Positions 11,358-26,000 are shown, counted from the first letter of the stretch. The stretch is DNA of 64,000 nt from Buddleja alternifolia (GCA_019426215.1 CM033408.1:29119953-29183952), one strand, 5' to 3'. Made by a program: numbers and translations. Notes: generated by a model not told the origin, from the letters alone.

Positions 11358-12523
11358 TTCAGAATTGTCTCGGGCAATATTCAAATCACTAACTTTCATT
11401 TCTAGTAAATCACTCATCATCAAGAGCTATTTTCAAAAGTCAATAATTATTTAATTGAATTATATTGATGTCTGACTAATAAGTGGCAAGTGCCTAATTC
11501 TTGTCGTTTTAGTCATAACTCAGTTTGAATTTTATTGCAATATGAGTTTAGATCTTGAGTTTTACTCTACATATACACGTGAAGTATATAAAATATTTTT
11601 TAAAATACAAATTAAACATAAATCACATCGATATTTAGCATACAAATGTCAAACTGCACAAAAGATGTCACCCTTTTGAAATAGCAAATTTGGGTTGCTT
11701 TAAGTCAGAATCAATAATCTCGCTTTACCATACACTGTTAGATCCAAAATATTATAGTGAACAACACACAAACGATTTCAATACTGTATTCTACCCAATA
11801 CATTGGGGTTTAAATGACCCGAGTCGAGTCAAACGAAATATTATTTAAATTTGTCTGAAATACAATCGAACTTCAAAAATTATGTTTGATCTTGTTTGAT
11901 TATTAATTGAGCCGAACTTAAACGAGCTTCAATCGAGTCGAGCTCGAGTAATTTAAATTTTTATTTTTACATGCTCTTATTATTTTTCACTAATCGAATT
12001 GAGTTTCAAAACTTATCAAACACAAAAAATTGTTCAAATTTGATTTGATATATTAACGAACCAATCTCAAACGAGCCTTGAGCGATCGAGTCCGAATCGA
12101 GTGCCGAGTTATTTAGTACATCATTTGTCCTACCAAAACATTAATCCCGATCCACTATAGAATCACCCCCCACCCGAATCAGCTTTTGTTAGGCAGATGA
12201 CACGCAAAACGAAACATGCCACGTACACACTCCCAGTGGACCCCACTCCCTCAACTACCATCACGTGCCACACGTTTCCATCTCCTAAGCAGATCAACGG
12301 CCCTGATTTCATCTCCCGCACCCCCCCCGCCACCATTTCCCTATATCCATTTCCACAGAGCTCAAACAATTAATCACCAAAATTTTCACCCTAATTATAT
12401 CACCAAAATTTTCCATTAACATGAAATAAATTTCACATAATCACAAATCCGCACGCCAATTTTCAAAGGATTAGGGTTCCGAATTCGTCTTCAATTTTCG
12501 CCAGTTGCGTGCTGTGAAGCGTC
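11358..12523. other. Intergenic region with a dispersed 'gagtcgag' repeat; promoter of GATA gene 2
   Basis: Positions about 11805-12115 hold a dispersed repeat with phrases like gagtcgagctcgagt; related copies lie at 18411-18600 (same strand) and 53130-53440 (opposite strand). Positions 12120-12523 are less AT-rich and lead into the GATA gene; ccctatatccatttcc near 12340 could be its TATA region. No gene is seen. Confidence 0.5.
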
Positions 12524-15500
12524 ATGGATACTGTGCCGATACGAGTGCACGAGGATGGCGGAGGTTTCGACGCCGATGATATCAGCGGCGGCGGCGATGA
12601 CACGATGAGCAGTGCTGAGGAAATGTCTGTGCCTATGGCGATTCCTCTAAATAGCCAGTCCTCGCTGCGGCTGCCGGCGTCCAGGACTAGTGAGCTCTCC
12701 GTTTCATTCGAAGGCGAAGTCTATGTCTTCCCCGCCGTCACGCCGGAAAAGGTTATTATTCCTTCTTTCTGCAGTTTTCTGTTACAGTCTGTTGATTTTT
12801 TGTATTTCTGTTACGATTATTGGTACCGTTGTTTGGTTGATTTTTTGGAAGTGAATTATGTGAAAATTTTGAATTGAAATGCTTATTGAACGTTTGGTGT
12901 GGTAAGGGAAAACTTCACTTTTGGTTTTATTGGAGTTCGGCCAAAACATTTTTAGTCTCCTAGGAATGTTTTTGTCACTTTTGATCCCGTTGGAGTCAAA
13001 ATATGACATTTTAAGTCCCGTCCATCTATTTTTGGGACGGAAATTACCCTTGTGAGACACACGCTCTATTTGTTAACCGCCCCACACGGGTTTGATTTGA
13101 ATCCCGTGCCAGTTATCTAACAGATCACGTGTCTCACGAGGATAAATTTCGCCCAAAAAAAGACGGACAGGACTAAAGGTGTCACATTTTGACTCCAATG
13201 GAACTAAAAATGTCAAAAAAATTCCTATAGGACTAAAAGTGTTTTGGCCGAACTCTAATGGGACCAAAAGTGAAATTTTCCCGGTGTGGTAAAAAACAAT
13301 GAATAAACTGACAATTTGTTTAGTAGTTGATGCGCCAAATTGTGATTAGTTCAAACAAGTATATTTATGCTATAGGTGGAAGCAGTGTTGTTGCTGTTAG
13401 GAGGTCGGGGGACGCAAAGCAGTATTCCCTGTTCTGAATTTCTGTATCAACAGAGTGATAAGGTATTTGGCAATGTGATTTGGGGTATGGCTTCGTAAAT
13501 ATTTGATCTTTTTAATTAAGATTGGAGTTGAAAGTTGGTAGGATGAGGTGGTAATGCTCATGTGTTTAATGGATGTAGGCTGTTGAGGATATTTTGAGTC
13601 CACCTACTATTGCTCGAAGAATTGCGTCACTAGAAAGGTTCCGTGAGAAGCGGAAAGAGAGATGCTTCGAAAAGAAAATTAGGTACACTTGCCGAAAAGA
13701 AGTTGCTCAGAGGTAAGTTGATATTCTTGAAATGTAGTCTGATTCTTGTCTACTGTTACGTAATAAAAGAAATACCGGTGTTGTATGTGGCCTTCAAAGA
13801 AATGTTTTCAGCAATTTTTTGATTAATTTCTGACTAGTATGCAAGAGTATGGTTGCAGCTGTAGGTGTAATGAGAATATACAAATATTTCTCTTGTCCAA
13901 CATTACAAGGTGCTCATTCTGCATCGAACTCATATTGAGAAGTGAGGGTATTGGTTTAAATCTATATTGACATACTATTCTACTCGGGAAACCATTATCA
14001 TGGTTTCATAAAGTGGAGCAGTTGATGCGTTGTTTGACTTTTAATTGCCCACGTGGAACCTTTCCTCACTGTGCTGTTTAAAGCTGCTACTTGGCCATGA
14101 ATCACAGGTTTTGCTGAATAAAATTTCCAGATAGAGTTTGGTGTAGTTTTGCTTTGGAGAAGAAGTATGTAAACTTAATGTTTTTGTGGTTGACAATAGG
14201 CGAAAAAATATTAAAACTAGGTTATTTTTTAATTGAGTTGCTGCAATGGTAAGTTTGAGAGGCTACAATGGCTTGAGTCAAACTATTTAAGTTCTGTCCT
14301 TGGTGCTGTTAGTCTTATTTGTGCTTCCTTCCAGACATTTGATGTTGGAACACAATGAAAGTTGAATTTCCTGAACCTACTCGCCTGCTTCGATGGATAA
14401 TTATTTGGTGTCCAATTGATTGTATTTCAGGATGCATCGAAAAAATGGCCAGTTTGCATCTGTTAAGGATATTTCCAGAACATCTGATGATAATTGGGGT
14501 TCAGATAGTAGCACTCCTGTTGCAGAACCTGTGTGAGTGTGGCACTTTTCTTCACTTGCAAATAGCTGCATGCTTAATGTTTGGAGTGTTTTCTTTTTAC
14601 CTTCAAAATTTATTTTGATTATTTCAGATATCTCCCGCAGGGCAATTAAATAATTTGTTTTAGTGTCTAGCTTCTGCTATTCCTTCGAACCCTTTTACCT
14701 AGTCAATGTTGGTCAACTAGCTGAACCTTCCATGCTTGTCCGCAGCCTGGTGTTATTCATATGGTAGAAGCTAAACAATTCACTCCCAAACTGTTAGCAA
14801 CTTCCTTGATAACGTAAAGACTGATAGTGATCAAAAATTTTTTGGAGTTTAATCGGAACAGGACAAACACATCTTGTCCCCAAACATCTGCTTAAAAAAG
14901 AAAAGTGAGATGTTGAATCTGAAATTTACTCGCACTTTTCATTTCATGTACAATATGGAAGAGATTGTCATTTAGACTGGTCTGATTTTCAAAATAAACT
15001 AGTTGCAAGGCTTGTAATTTCTCATTTTGTATTGGCAACTGTCATATCATGAAATAAGAAAACTATTTTGTTAATACATTTATAGACTTGTTCATGATAT
15101 CTGAACAAGCAATATCTGTGACAGGCTTATAAACATATTGCCAAACAACTAGTATCTTTTAATAGGTACTTGGAATGTTTCTTGATACAAATTCATTTAG
15201 AATATAACCTGTGCTGTGATTCTGTAGTGCTCTGTCCTCGTGCTTATTACTTATTCTTCTGTAGTTATCAGACTACTTCTTTCTGTAATAGTTTACGTAG
15301 ATGTCAACATTGTGGTGTTAGCGAGACTTCAACTCCAGCAATGCGTAGGGGGCCAGCAGGGCCAAGAACACTATGCAATGCTTGTGGATTAATGTGGGCA
15401 AACAAGGTAGAAATCATTTCTGGATTTGTTAGAATCCTTTATTTCCTCTATATACCCACTTCATTTATGACACTATTCTTATTTACTTTTATTCGTTCTG

Positions 15501-17794
15501 CTTTAAGAAACTCTTGATCAATTGGCAGAATTACGTATGATATTCCAACGTATGTTTTTTTGCTTTTCATGAAATTTACTTTTCTTGCCTCATTTATGAT
15601 TGGTGTTTTATACTTTACATTGCCCCTTTTCTTCTGTTCTTTTTATGATCTCAATGTGTTTCTAGGGAACTCTAAGAGATCTCACGAAGGGATTAAGGAA
15701 CGTATTCGATCAGAATGAACCAGTATGTGACGCATTTATAAGTTCTTACTCTCACATCCTGCCGTTCCACAACAACTTGCACTAGGAAAATTCTATTTTG
15801 TCTTCTACTTTTGTTTTCACTACCACGTTGGCTCTACTAAATACTTTTGTGGATCTTGGTGCGCTTGTATCTTTATCAGCTATATATCTTATTAGAAGCA
15901 TCTACGATCATGTGTTGAACAGGAAACTCTGGAGATCAAACCTGCTACCGTTGAACTGGATAATTCCTATCGCTGCCATGATGAGGAGGTAATACTGTGT
16001 GGTACTGCTATTAAAAATATTTTTATTATTTCTGGAGTTGACAATTGTTTGGATTTTTATATGATGACAATATCCCACTATTTGTGACCCTTGGAAGTTT
16101 TGGAGAATTTTGCAAAATGGTAGAAACCATGCGTGGAATCTGAATAGAAATTAGAACATAGTATCAGTTCCTTCTAATTTGTACTGCTGCTGCTTATACT
16201 GTCACGATTTACTATATACCTGTCTGAACTCATGCTTCAAGTGATGTTGGTCAGTTTGTTATCTGGTTTAGTGTTTGCTCTTATTTCATGCAGCTTATTA
16301 GTTTGTATTTCTTATTAAGCTATTAGTATTTGCTGATAACATGTTTCGGAATGAAGATTGAGGACAAAAATGAAAGTGGGCATTATATTTTTCTGCACTG
16401 TTATTATATGCTTTAGTGTGTAACAAACAGTGGTTTCCTGTTTGGTGGACAGAAAACTCCAGAACAGACACGACCTACATTGACAGAGCCTGGAAATCAG
16501 CCAATAAGAACTGAGCAGGTATGCTGTCTCTCCAAAACCCAATAATGACCTTGTCATAAATAGTTGCTCCAATTGTTGACCCCATCTATATTGAGACACG
16601 CATTTCCAGTGGTGTTAAGAACACATGCTGCAGAGAAACTTCTAATTAATTACAACATTTCAAATGAACTAAATTGAAACTTTTATCGCATTTGGCATCA
16701 TAAAATTCAAGTCACATAAAGTGTGAGCAAAGATGAGAGTGGGATTTCGAGTGTGGAAACTTGAAATATTTTGAGATGGAGTGTGTTAAATATTAGGTAT
16801 ATTTTATTTTTTCCTAGTAAATTGGCTGGTGGCATGTAGATTACTAGGCTATATTTCAAACTTGGTAACCAAAGTATGGGACCTGGCATACATCTTCTTT
16901 GTCTTCTTATCTTTACCATTAAAGGAGTTGCAACAACAAAAATAATAATTTCAGCTGCTTTTACTTTCCAGGACTTGGTGGAGATTGCTGAGGGAATTGC
17001 TGATGATTCGTCAATTGGAATAGAAAATTCTTCTGGCAACCTTGGCGAACAGGTGATAGAGAACAATTGAAATGTTGTCTGATTTTTAAAGTTTTTGGCA
17101 GCTTTTTCTGACCTCTAAAAAACCCAATATGCTTAACTCTGACCTTTTAGGTTTTTTATGGCTTTAGGTGTTATTTCACAATCTGATCCGAACAACTAGC
17201 TTAGACATTTTCCATCCATCCACTTTCTCTCTTCCCATTTTCTAGGAAAATGGAACTATTTCCATGAACTTACAATACTTCAATCTAATGCAATAAGTAG
17301 TATGCAAAAACTTTTCGTTGCAAGTGACTGAAAAGGAACAATAACCATTTGAAAGATGCTTTATTCTCTGGTTCGTTCCTATGGAAGAGTTATTTTAAGA
17401 TCATTTTCTCGTTATTTCCAGTGTTTCAAGAGTTGCGTATACTTAGTATAGATTAATAAGCATAAAATATTATCTATGCTTCTTCAAGTTTCTTGTTATA
17501 CCCTTGGAAACGAGGAGAAATTTATGAAGATAAAAATGAACAGAATTGTTTGAAGAGCATTTACGACGTACATTTCGATATTACTGTTGTGTTTTGGATT
17601 ATCAGGAAACATTAGACGAACTTGCGAATGCTTCGGGAACAGAATTCGAGATTCCAGCAAACTTTGGCGAGCAGGTGTCCACATTTACCAACTCAGGCCA
17701 TCTTTAGGAGAGTACTGGAGCTTCTCATCCAGTCTGACTTTGTTAATGTCAACATGTACAGGCTGATGTCAATTCATATATAGGTAGTGAGTAG
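12524..17794 (+). CDS. GATA transcription factor with TIFY and CCT domains (GATA gene 2, ZML-like)
   Basis: Eleven exons: 12524-12751, 13376-13462, 13579-13712, 14431-14532, 15301-15406, 15666-15722, 15923-15988, 16453-16518, 16972-17052, 17606-17674, 17762-17794, about 342 residues. [24 protein letters not shown] then [11 protein letters not shown] (about residues 57-90). [28 protein letters not shown] finger C-X2-C-X20-C-X2-C (CQHCG ... [21 protein letters not shown]), very close to the conserved ZML form. Exons 3 and 5 have exactly the same lengths (134 and 106 nt) as in GATA gene 1, so the two are tandem duplicates. Exons 6-11 are small and in phase 0. If the last splice (after 17674) is not used, the frame stops at 17707 instead. 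Intron 1 holds a MITE (12906-13282). Nuclear DNA-binding role inferred from the family. Confidence 0.9.
12906..13282. mobile_element. Mutator-like MITE in intron 1 of GATA gene 2
   Basis: A 377-bp element starting gggaaaacttcactttt and ending aaaagtgaaattttccc, with long inverted termini of the same family as the copy at 6456-7082. It is flanked by the 10-bp direct repeat ggtgtggtaa at 12896-12905 and 13283-13292. The TSD differs from the other copy, so the two insertions were independent. Confidence 0.85.
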
Positions 17795-19465
17795 CCAGGG
17801 ACATAAACCATGGTATCCGTTTCGACCGGGACTCGCCTTCCCACTTTCGGAGCGTGTATGTACAGACTTTCTGTTTATAGTAGTTATAGAATGTCAATGT
17901 ATTTAAAGTTAGGTTGATATGTTGCTGGATAAATGATGTAAAATACTTCTCTAGTGTAGAGATAGAAACATTTGGATAACTCAGGCTCTCCAACGGTTAG
18001 GTGATGGAAATGTTGAAAATTTGTGTTTTGAGTAATCGTGTAAAAGGTTTTTCTTTTTTTTGTCAATTTCCCCTTGCCCTAAATAAATTTTGGACTGTAT
18101 TGACGTTTCGGATGTCACTTGTAAGTAAAAGATGAAGCAAGAATTTATATTGGTACTTCTCCCTTGAATGTGTGTTTTAGTGCATGCCACCGAACAGAGT
18201 TCTCGGATGGTCTGAACATAAAATCCCAACAATAGACGTTCTCATACTTGGGTTCGATATTCTGAGTTTTTAAAATAAATTGAAAATTGAATAGTTTAAT
18301 AAAATGGTGGAAGCTCCTATTAGCTTGGTGTACTCGACTGCTTTAAGATAGGGTGGTACTTAGTGAATCCAGGAACTGGGGTCTTGGGAGATATACATCC
18401 TTCATTTGAATTAGGGGGTGTAAATGAATCGGGTTGAGCTAAACAAGAAATGGTTCAAGTTTGTTTGAATTACAATCGAGTTTCAAAATTTGCATTTAAA
18501 CTTTTTTATTGTTAGTCAAGGCGAGTTCAAATAAACTTTAATCGAGCCGAATACAAATCGAGCTCAAGTAACTTGACTTTTTTGCCCATATTTGTATCAA
18601 TTTTGAAATTTTAAAAACTTTGACGTTCTCATGCTCCCTCCCTTGCTCCCGCTCTATGTGACTTAAGCTTGAGAAAGGTATAGATGATCCGAGGACCCCA
18701 AATCCCAGAATACACCAAGAATCACCCCTTTGGACCCTTCATTATTCATTAATAAAGTGCCCAGGTCCCGTGCATATTCCAATAATCTCAAAACAATTGC
18801 AAATAGACACAATTTGTTTTTCAGTCCACAGAATAATATTATTTCTAGTGATATTTTTTTCACTTAAATGCACCTTATTCATAAAAATATGTTGAATTTT
18901 GTTTTGCACACGTCATACCAAATTCTGCCAAAAAAGCTTTTCGTAGCATCAAATCACAAATTTTGAACCAAATCTGGTTCCAAGAGAAAAGAGGGACACT
19001 AAACCATGTCAGAGTAAGATGGTTAAGGCCATCTCTCATTCCACATCTTAGGATCAAATGTATTCTATACTTTATTAAGACGATAAGCAAAACTTCATCC
19101 AATCCACACTTAGTGAACGACAAACAATCACAAGTGAATGTTGCTTACAAGGAATTGTAGAGATTTCAAGTTAGAAATAAATAAATTTAGTACTATACAC
19201 GGGTCTCCTATATATGCTTATCAAAAAGTTGCAGTTCAAACTTAGGTCGACAAAATAAAGTGATTTAAGTGGAGCTATAATCGTGAAGCAGTTCATATAT
19301 CTGCTACAGGTAGCTCCTATTTGTGTAAGCAAAGGCATTTATGACTGATCATATTAAGGAAAAATCATACTATATATGATAGAAAACTGATGGTCAATCC
19401 ACGACGTTCTTCATTTAATAGAAAGAATGCTATTCCCCAATTTAATTTCACTATTTTTGACGAAC
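17795..19465. other. Convergent intergenic region between GATA gene 2 and DRP3 genes
   Basis: Contains the 3' UTRs of both genes. Positions 18411-18600 carry a partial copy of the 'gagtcgag' dispersed repeat (ggggtgtaaatgaatcggg start). The rest is AT-rich without a recognisable gene. Confidence 0.5.
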
Positions 19466-20008
19466 CTAGGTATCGACTGTTGGATAAAGACCCGGGGTAG
19501 AATTACGTCCGCCACCATTGAAATCTGCATAAAATGGTGAATGTAGCTCACCGGAGTGTGATGACTTGCGTGGCTTAGGGTTTCTGGGAGAAGCACTATA
19601 TGAGTCAGATGAACCGCTGCTAGTGTTATAGAATGATGAGGTTGAAAGGCCTGGGATCTTCGGCAGCCCAGTTGGATCTTTACTCAAGCTGTAGCCCCTC
19701 TCCACCGACTCAGCTTCAAGTGGAAGTTCATCCAAAGTCTGCATACATTATAGTATGGAATATTAAAGAACAAAAAGAAATAAAAGAAGCGTGGATATAA
19801 ATTCATTTTTTTGAGGGGGAGAGGGGAAAGGAAAGTTGCAAAATTCAACAAATGGTTCCACAAATTGGTAATAAATACTAATTTTATATGCAAAAGTTTC
19901 TTTTAAGATGATAAACTTGATTATTAATAGTTGACATTTTGAAGACATCTGAGAAACGTGATAACATTGTCAGTTTGAGGAGGGCCAGAGTGTGTATGTA
20001 TGTATGTA

Positions 20009-20051
<43 letters not shown>

Positions 20052-23000
20052 CATCAATTACTAACCAATTGCTAATACATAGATTTACATCTACCAATCA
20101 TCAAGATAAATATCAATTTGGCAATTATTACATTAACATAAAAACAAAATATGATAACATAAAATCTTGATGTGACACCACTAACCGGACAAAATTTTAC
20201 AATGCCATTTATAGTTCGAACACGCTCCCCCTAGAAATGAAATAAAACATATTTTTCTCTACAGATGTCACATCAGCCATTTTTGAAACATAACCAAATA
20301 CAATTTTTATCCGTCACATATTTCTGGATACATTTGAAATGAAGGCACAGAAGATTAGCCCAGAATTTTATCAACCATCATGTGAAATGAAGGCACAAAA
20401 GATTCTGATATGTAAATGAAATATGCACACCAGCCACTTAAAAAGAACTGGGCTGCGTGATATAAAGTAATCCTAGGACTCAAAACATAAAAAGGGCAGA
20501 TCTATTATACATTTTCTTCGACCAAAATATATGGACACTTACGCGGAATGCTTGCTGCAGGAGCCGAAGTGTCTCTCGTGTACGCTTTCTCTTCATGGAT
20601 ATATCATCTGGTTCCTGTAACATTTCTTCGAACAAGTTGTCTCTGTTCCAAACATAACAAAATACAAGCATTACCGTTTGCGTATTTGAAGAAAAAAAAC
20701 AGAAAGAAAACCCTTTCATATAGGTGAAAAGAGTAGCACAGCACAACTATCAAATTGAAGCAGTCAAAAGAATGTATCCTGAGAGAGCAGCTGAAGAGAT
20801 TTCCATTGAGATGAAGAAACACATTAAAGAAAATCCACGTAGCACAGGCTCCCCATACTTATACTATGATGTAATGAATAATCAAGGTTAGCAGAAACCA
20901 ATAAAATATCCCATCCCTCTTCTCTTGTTCAGAGTTAGAGAAAATCAAATAATTGTAAGAACTGAGTTCCCACTTTCGGTAATTAAGCTTCTCTCGTCCA
21001 GCCCTCATGTTTCGGTTTTAGATTTCCCACCTTCTTTGGAAACCAAAGAGCCCATACATTCCACTTCATTGTAGCCTTTCTACTTTTTCCTCTATTCAAT
21101 TATTCCACATGCACCAATACAAAGTGAAAGCTCATGGTAACATAATATACCTGTAAAGCTTCTTGATGAAAACATTATGGAGCTCTCGTTTGGTGTGGTT
21201 TACCTGCAAGATAAAAGAGACAATATAAGTTGTGAAACGTATTTGATTATGATTAAAATGGGTCAACCATTTAAGATGGAATGATTAAACAGGCGAATCG
21301 ACTCACTTTGCATGCATGCGGTGATAGTGATGAGAGATGACCAAAAGGAGCAATAAAGAGAGAATTATTGATAGTTTTGTGCCTTTGAATGTAACAAGTA
21401 TACAAATGTATATAGTAGTGAATAAAAGGGTTAACAAGTTGCAATTTCACAATTAAACAGGTGAATTTACGATATATATTTTTAAAATACTGAACCGATA
21501 AAAATAATAATTATTCCATCCATGATAGATGCTTCTCTGAAGAATGTTACACGCCGCTATTGAGAAACTCACAGAAGAAAACTTCTGAAAAAATATGTGA
21601 AGCGATAAAAATGGGAGTGGTAAGCACATGAAAAAGGACAGGCAAGTACCAGGAAATGCATAATTGCTTTCGGTACAAAATCCTCAATGTTTTTCCTGAC
21701 AATATCATAATATGACCTTAATAACAGCTTTATAACAGCAATCTCAATAGCCTCATCTTCTGAATGGGTTTCCGATGGCCTCAATACACTAGGAGGCTAT
21801 GACAAAATAGTTGTAGAAACAAGTTAGCATAGTAACAGCTCAGACAGATTAAACATCTTAAATACAAAATGAATTATGCTGGAGAGAAATCTATATACCT
21901 CTCTCAAATGAATCATTGAAACTCCAGGCTCCACACTCTGGAAAGGTTGATTATATGGTTTGCTGGTCGAATTCTCTTTCGCAGATGTGCGATTATCATG
22001 GCCACCAAAAATTGAAGATATTCCCCAAGTCGAACCAGAATTGCTAACTGGGAATGATTTGTAACCACAATATTAGGACTTCATACATATATACTTAATC
22101 AATAAGCATGCGGAACCAGTTCAGCCCCTGCCATTTATTATGCGATGACTTTTATTCTCAAGATTGAGCAACTTGGATCCCATGTGAGTGCAAGCATTTA
22201 GGTATCAATCTTATTTGTTTAAATTTCTTTTCTTTTGATGTAAAGGAAAATTACTTCGTGCTTATACCTTTTCTTCTGGTAAGAGTAATTCTCCAATTTA
22301 CAATTCAAAACTTTTCCCCACTCCTGTAAATCTGGCAGAAAGGCAACAAAGGTCTACGCCCAACATTTACTTAATTTGAGTCAATAATACATAGGTAGGT
22401 ATCTGCCAAACCCCATTCGAGGCACACGGAACTTTTCGAGAAAGAATGGGAAAAGGTGGCCACGGGACCTTGACCATGCAAAGGCCCCTAGGATACTTTG
22501 ACAAAAATCAATTTTAAGTCTATCTATATTTTTCAACAATTGATCATAGGCTTGTAGTCATTATGTAATAAAAAAATGTCAGCAAAATTTTCTGAGTCTT
22601 CTACCATGAAAAGTTATTATGAATCTGCAGAAATGATGTCTACAGAGAGAATTATCCCCTAAAAAGAAAAGTCAAAGAAGTACCAGGTGGTGCAGTTTTC
22701 TCGACATCCGCAACAGGTCTAGCAACCTTTTTACCAAAAAATGAGCAGCAGCAACAAAGCAATCGGTCATTCAGAACCATAAAAGAAAAAAGAAAAAAGA
22801 AAAAAGAAAAAGAATACGACTCTCCTGTAAGCATTTTTGCTGCCAATAGATATTACCTGCTCTGGAACAATCCCATTCACTTGCCGGGCGAGAATTGCGC
22901 GAGACTTACTTCTCTCTGAATTTGGTGCTTTCTCTGAATCTCCTGTATCCTGGTTGACAAATGCAAATCGTGCATTAGTTAACAGATCCTTGCCAAGGAA

Positions 23001-26000
23001 ATAGGGGCAGAAATAAATCATTTGGTCCAGTAAAGTGTACATTTACCTTCTGTCTCGAAATGGATGAGGCCATCCTGGACGTCTTGGTCTGTTGTGATGC
23101 TATTTCAACAGCTTTATTTCCACCAACAAAATTTGGATGGGAAGTGTTTATATAATCCATCTAAAGAACAGGATAATAGATTTCAGCGATTTACAAAATT
23201 ACAAAAGAATGTAACAGATATACAAACGTAAATGAAGCGCAGTAATTCATGGAAATGACTTTATAAATATAAATAGAATCAACCCTTTCCTCCTTAGAAT
23301 TAACGACCAGTCTCCTCAGTGATTAATATTCTTTTTTAGAACATTGACAACAGAAATGCATAAGTTCTCATGATCTGATTACTAAAACTCAGATCAGAAT
23401 GATACCCACACCCTTCAGATGATTTGTTAAATTCCTACATTTATTGTAAAGATCAAGAGAAAACATAGTCTTTACACAAGGCACATAGATTATTCAACGT
23501 CACGGTGCACGTTACCTCCATTTCAATAATATGACCAATCATTGTCTCTGAAGGCTCAAGACCTTCACGCAAAAAATTTCCAATGACCTCATCCATGCGC
23601 TTTCTTAGGATGGGAAATCGTGCCAATTCATTCACCATACAGCCATGACTCATCTGAAAGAAAAAATGGATATCAATCATTTAAAGACATAAAGCACCTA
23701 TATGCCATAAGACAATTGCAAGCATGTACCTTTATTAACTCATCGAATATAAATCTAGCACATTGAAGACTTGGATCCAATAAACGAGCTATTTGTCTTC
23801 TAATAAGAACCTCAAAAGGAACCTACATTTTGTGATTAGTTTGCACGCCACATGTCAGAAGGCCAAAATATAAAAAACAGATAGGACTGCAGCTTCCTTA
23901 AAATATCCAAAGCACAATACAAGCAATGAAAATGTTGGCACTTAAACCTACATCAGGCACAAACAACGCGGACTTGGGACCAGTTGCATTTTGAATTGCA
24001 GTACGGATGTCTTCATCAGTTAAATCTTCACAAGGATCTACCTCCTGCAGAAAGAGATAGGAGTGTCATATCAAACAGAAGTTGATCCAAAGAAACTTTG
24101 GTTTTATACCAAACATCCAGAAGCTCGAAGCTCAAGAAAATGACATCTCAAAAGAGGTATTGAAGACTTGCGGAGCAAAATCTAAGCTTCACAAATATCA
24201 TATGGCTAGTACACATTACAGCACCACTTAACCTTGTTGGCCAACAATTTACCGCTGCGTTTAGTTGTTACATAGAATAAAGCCTATAAGGCTCACGTAT
24301 GTTTCAAATTAGCTCCTTTTAGGTTAACAATCTGCTTTTTGACTACTCAAATGTACAACAGAGCACTTTCATTTATTTCCATGAATTGTTCTTTAGTAAT
24401 TTCCACAGTAAAAATTTGCACATGGTATTAACTCGAACACACATCAAATGAAGGTAAATTATGAAAACTCAATTGCGTTCATGTTCTCCATATGCACACA
24501 AAAATTCAACACAACAGCACAAACCTCCAAGCTCTTCACAAATATATTTTGGAAAATGTAATGGATTCTTGCTCCACCAGACAGTTCAGATGTTGACATT
24601 TCTTCATTTTTTCCTTCTATCATTGAAGAGAATGCTGTTTGCAACATAACAGAAATGCAGTAAATAAGCTGAGATTGATATAATATTTTATGCAACGGGG
24701 CATCAAGCAAATGAGTGAAGTGAGCTAAGCTAGGAGTCGTACTTGACTACCTCATTAGATAACCTCACATGGCTGCTATGCTAAAATGGGGAAAGGATAA
24801 CACTTATGTTGCCAGTATACAGAAGACATGGCAAATTATACATCTCACTTAAACTATAAATCAATGTTGCCACCCATGTGCTGCACACAGAAAATCGGAT
24901 CACTTTGACATAAACAAAAAAAAGAAAACAATATACTGAGCCCTGTGAGGGCCAAACACCAAACTCTCATGAGTAGCTTGATTTCTTTGCAGCCCTATGT
25001 GAATTGTGAAAATAAATGCAATGGACTTCAGCAACACATCAAACAAGCAAACATGCAATTTTTCTTTTTCTTTTTTTTTTCCTAAGTGGCAAACATGCAT
25101 TCCTGAATCCCTCATATTGTTTAACAAAGATGAGTTCACACACCTTCGGAGTATTTTGAGAGAATGTTAAGTAGAAGTGCTCCCTGGCCAGCCTGTTCAT
25201 CCATAACAAAGTCAAAGATTAGCTATCAAGATAGCTGGCAGATAGATCGTAGCCAGAAAATTGATACACTCAGCAGAATAGATAGACAGTAAGCCTCAAA
25301 GCATAGAGTACAAGATTACTCTATAAAGCTGTTGCATTTGCTAATACTGTCTCATTAAGGACAAATATGAAAGAAAAGTAAAGACATGAATCAAAGCATT
25401 TGTCAACATCATATATTTGGAATTCAAAGCACACCAAGCTACAGTGACAAATTAAAGAAAGATAATCCAAAAAGATAAATAAATCTAATAATTAGATTAT
25501 TAGAAACCATAAACCTTTGATTCAGTAATTTCTCCATAGCTAGCATGCTCCTTTGCAACAGAAACCAGTTGAGCACTAATGCGTGTCTTCAACCCTGGAA
25601 GAACTGTCTTAATATGTTGTACCAGAATCTGTGTAACAAGGAAAAAAGTTATATTTAATTCACGTTTCGAGAAATATCCCCCAAGTACAATGTATTGTTA
25701 GAAAAAGCAACAAGAAACTTAAAAGGTCAGTATAATGTTTTAAATAAAGCTTCACATCTCCAATACGCCTCTCCGAAAAAAAATCACATTTTTAGTTCAA
25801 CTTTCAAATATTACAGAGTTGTCCGGCCGTTATCAAGTTGTCCCAGCACAAGTTAAAAACAAGGAAAAGGGCCCGCACCAAGTTATTCTGTCAGCACGTG
25901 TATGCCCTTGTATCATGTATCATGCACGTCGACACAAATATGTAACAAGACGAATAGACCACTCAGTATCATCGACTACCAAGTAGATCTCTCATGAACA

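Noticed and set aside
17675..17707. Alternative end of GATA gene 2 by reading through the last donor site to TAG at 17705-17707
   Set aside because: Possible, but gtgtcc works as a donor and 17762-17794 gives a phase-matched terminal exon; the spliced model was preferred and the alternative noted.
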